Positions 36,147 through 36,648 of a stretch of 36,648 nt of DNA are shown here, piece after piece. Below the pieces are notes generated by a model. It was given only the letters and a program-made list of their open reading frames with translations. It was not told the DNA's origin and searched no databases. Each line of letters starts with the position of its first letter. Within the stretch, counting starts at the first letter, position 1. A program made the translations under genes and the position numbers. This stretch comes from Chlamydiia bacterium (GTDB taxonomy: Bacteria; Chlamydiota; Chlamydiia; Chlamydiales; SM23-39): contig JACRBF010000043.1 in the NCBI GenBank assembly GCA_016213175.1, positions 1 through 36,648 of the forward strand, given 5' to 3'.

Positions 36147-36648
36147 ATGATTATGAACACCACTTTCGTTGGACTTTCAAAGACGCCCCTAGATAAAGGA
36201 TATCTTATCCTCCCAGGAAAGAAAAAATCTGCAATTGCTCTCCCTCTCCCCCCAGAGATCCAAAAACGGATTCAACAAGCAGTGGCTGTGTTACCAGGCT
36301 CTCAGCACGAGACGATCCCCCCCAGGCTCTCCCTTGCCCTGCGTTCAGATCTTCTTAAGACACTCGCTCCCAACGGAGAAAAAAGGGTCCATCTCACACT
36401 CCCCCGTAGCTATATAAAGTCTCTCTCTGCAAACGCAGCATTTACAGCAGCGCCACCCCTTTTTACCTCTGCACAGATCATTAGCACAGCAGCGCTCGCA
36501 GTGCTCGGAATCGTGGGAGCTTATTATTTCCTAGCCACTTCATCTAAGACTCCAACGCCCGAGCCAACCCCAACGCCCGAGCCAACCCCAACGCCCGAGC
36601 CAACCCCAACGCCCGAGCCAACCCCAACGCCCGAGCCAACCCCAACGC
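36147..36648 (+). CDS. Putative membrane protein with C-terminal (TPEPTP)n repeat, truncated by window end
   Basis: Open frame from ATG 36147 to the window end: MIMNTTFVGLSKTPLDKGYLILPGKKKSAIALPLPPEIQ...IISTAALAVLGIVGAYYFLATSSKTPTPEPTPTPEP... Confidence 0.7.
   Translation, partial: MIMNTTFVGLSKTPLDKGYLILPGKKKSAIALPLPPEIQKRIQQAVAVLPGSQHETIPPRLSLALRSDLLKTLAPNGEKRVHLTLPRSYIKSLSANAAFTAAPPLFTSAQIISTAALAVLGIVGAYYFLATSSKTPTPEPTPTPEPTPTPEPTPTPEPTPTPEPTPT
36552..36648. repeat. 18-bp tandem repeat (ccaacgcccgagccaacc)n, at least 5 units, open at the window end
   Basis: 'gag' of the unit at 36561, 36579, 36597, 36615, 36633; identical units. Confidence 0.95.

Noticed and set aside
36552-36648. CRISPR or non-coding satellite
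   Set aside because: 18-bp perfect tandem units translate in frame as TPEPTP after a TM segment; no spacers
1-36648. rRNA or tRNA genes, prophage or integron modules
   Set aside because: No rRNA-like stretches, CCA-ended cloverleafs, integrases, capsid or transposase ORFs were recognised by eye; a tRNAscan/Infernal run would be needed to be certain

Overview
This looks like a ~36.6 kb chromosomal segment from a member of the Chlamydiota, probably a non-Chlamydiaceae ('environmental') lineage. That is inferred from gene content and from remembered Chlamydia synteny: CesT/Slc1-like chaperone next to glgX, yidC next to a divergent dnaA paralogue, an NTT-like transporter, and a dicarboxylate translocator. 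From left to right I read: (1) a mini-operon of type III polyketide synthase, polytopic membrane protein, UbiG-like methyltransferase and tpx; (2) a VanX-type D-Ala-D-Ala dipeptidase; (3) an HD phosphohydrolase and an NTT/MFS-like carrier; (4) a Pro-rich protein with 114-bp coding repeats; (5) GMP reductase/IMPDH-like, SpeD-like, GT2 and MgtE genes; (6) typA, then one ORF that joins an O-antigen-ligase-like protein to a complete MenG/UbiE, then menF-menH-menB-menA-menC-menE with no menD; (7) a TPR protein, yidC and dnaA2; (8) Slc1-like chaperone, glgX, RsmI-like, holA-like and osmC; (9) a tandem pair of C-terminally membrane-anchored endonuclease/exonuclease/phosphatase (EEP) proteins, one with an intact catalytic set and one degenerate; (10) a DASS transporter; (11) a membrane protein with an 18-bp (TPEPTP) coding repeat that runs off the window end. 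Two short non-coding repeat families are present. One is a 171-bp MITE-like element with TTA flanks. The other is a ~75-103 bp hairpin element. One MITE appears to have inserted into a hairpin copy. The strongest leads are the membrane-anchored EEP pair, the O-antigen ligase/MenG fusion, the type III PKS operon, the menD-less men cluster, and the nested repeat elements. No tool was run; family calls come from reading motifs in the translations.
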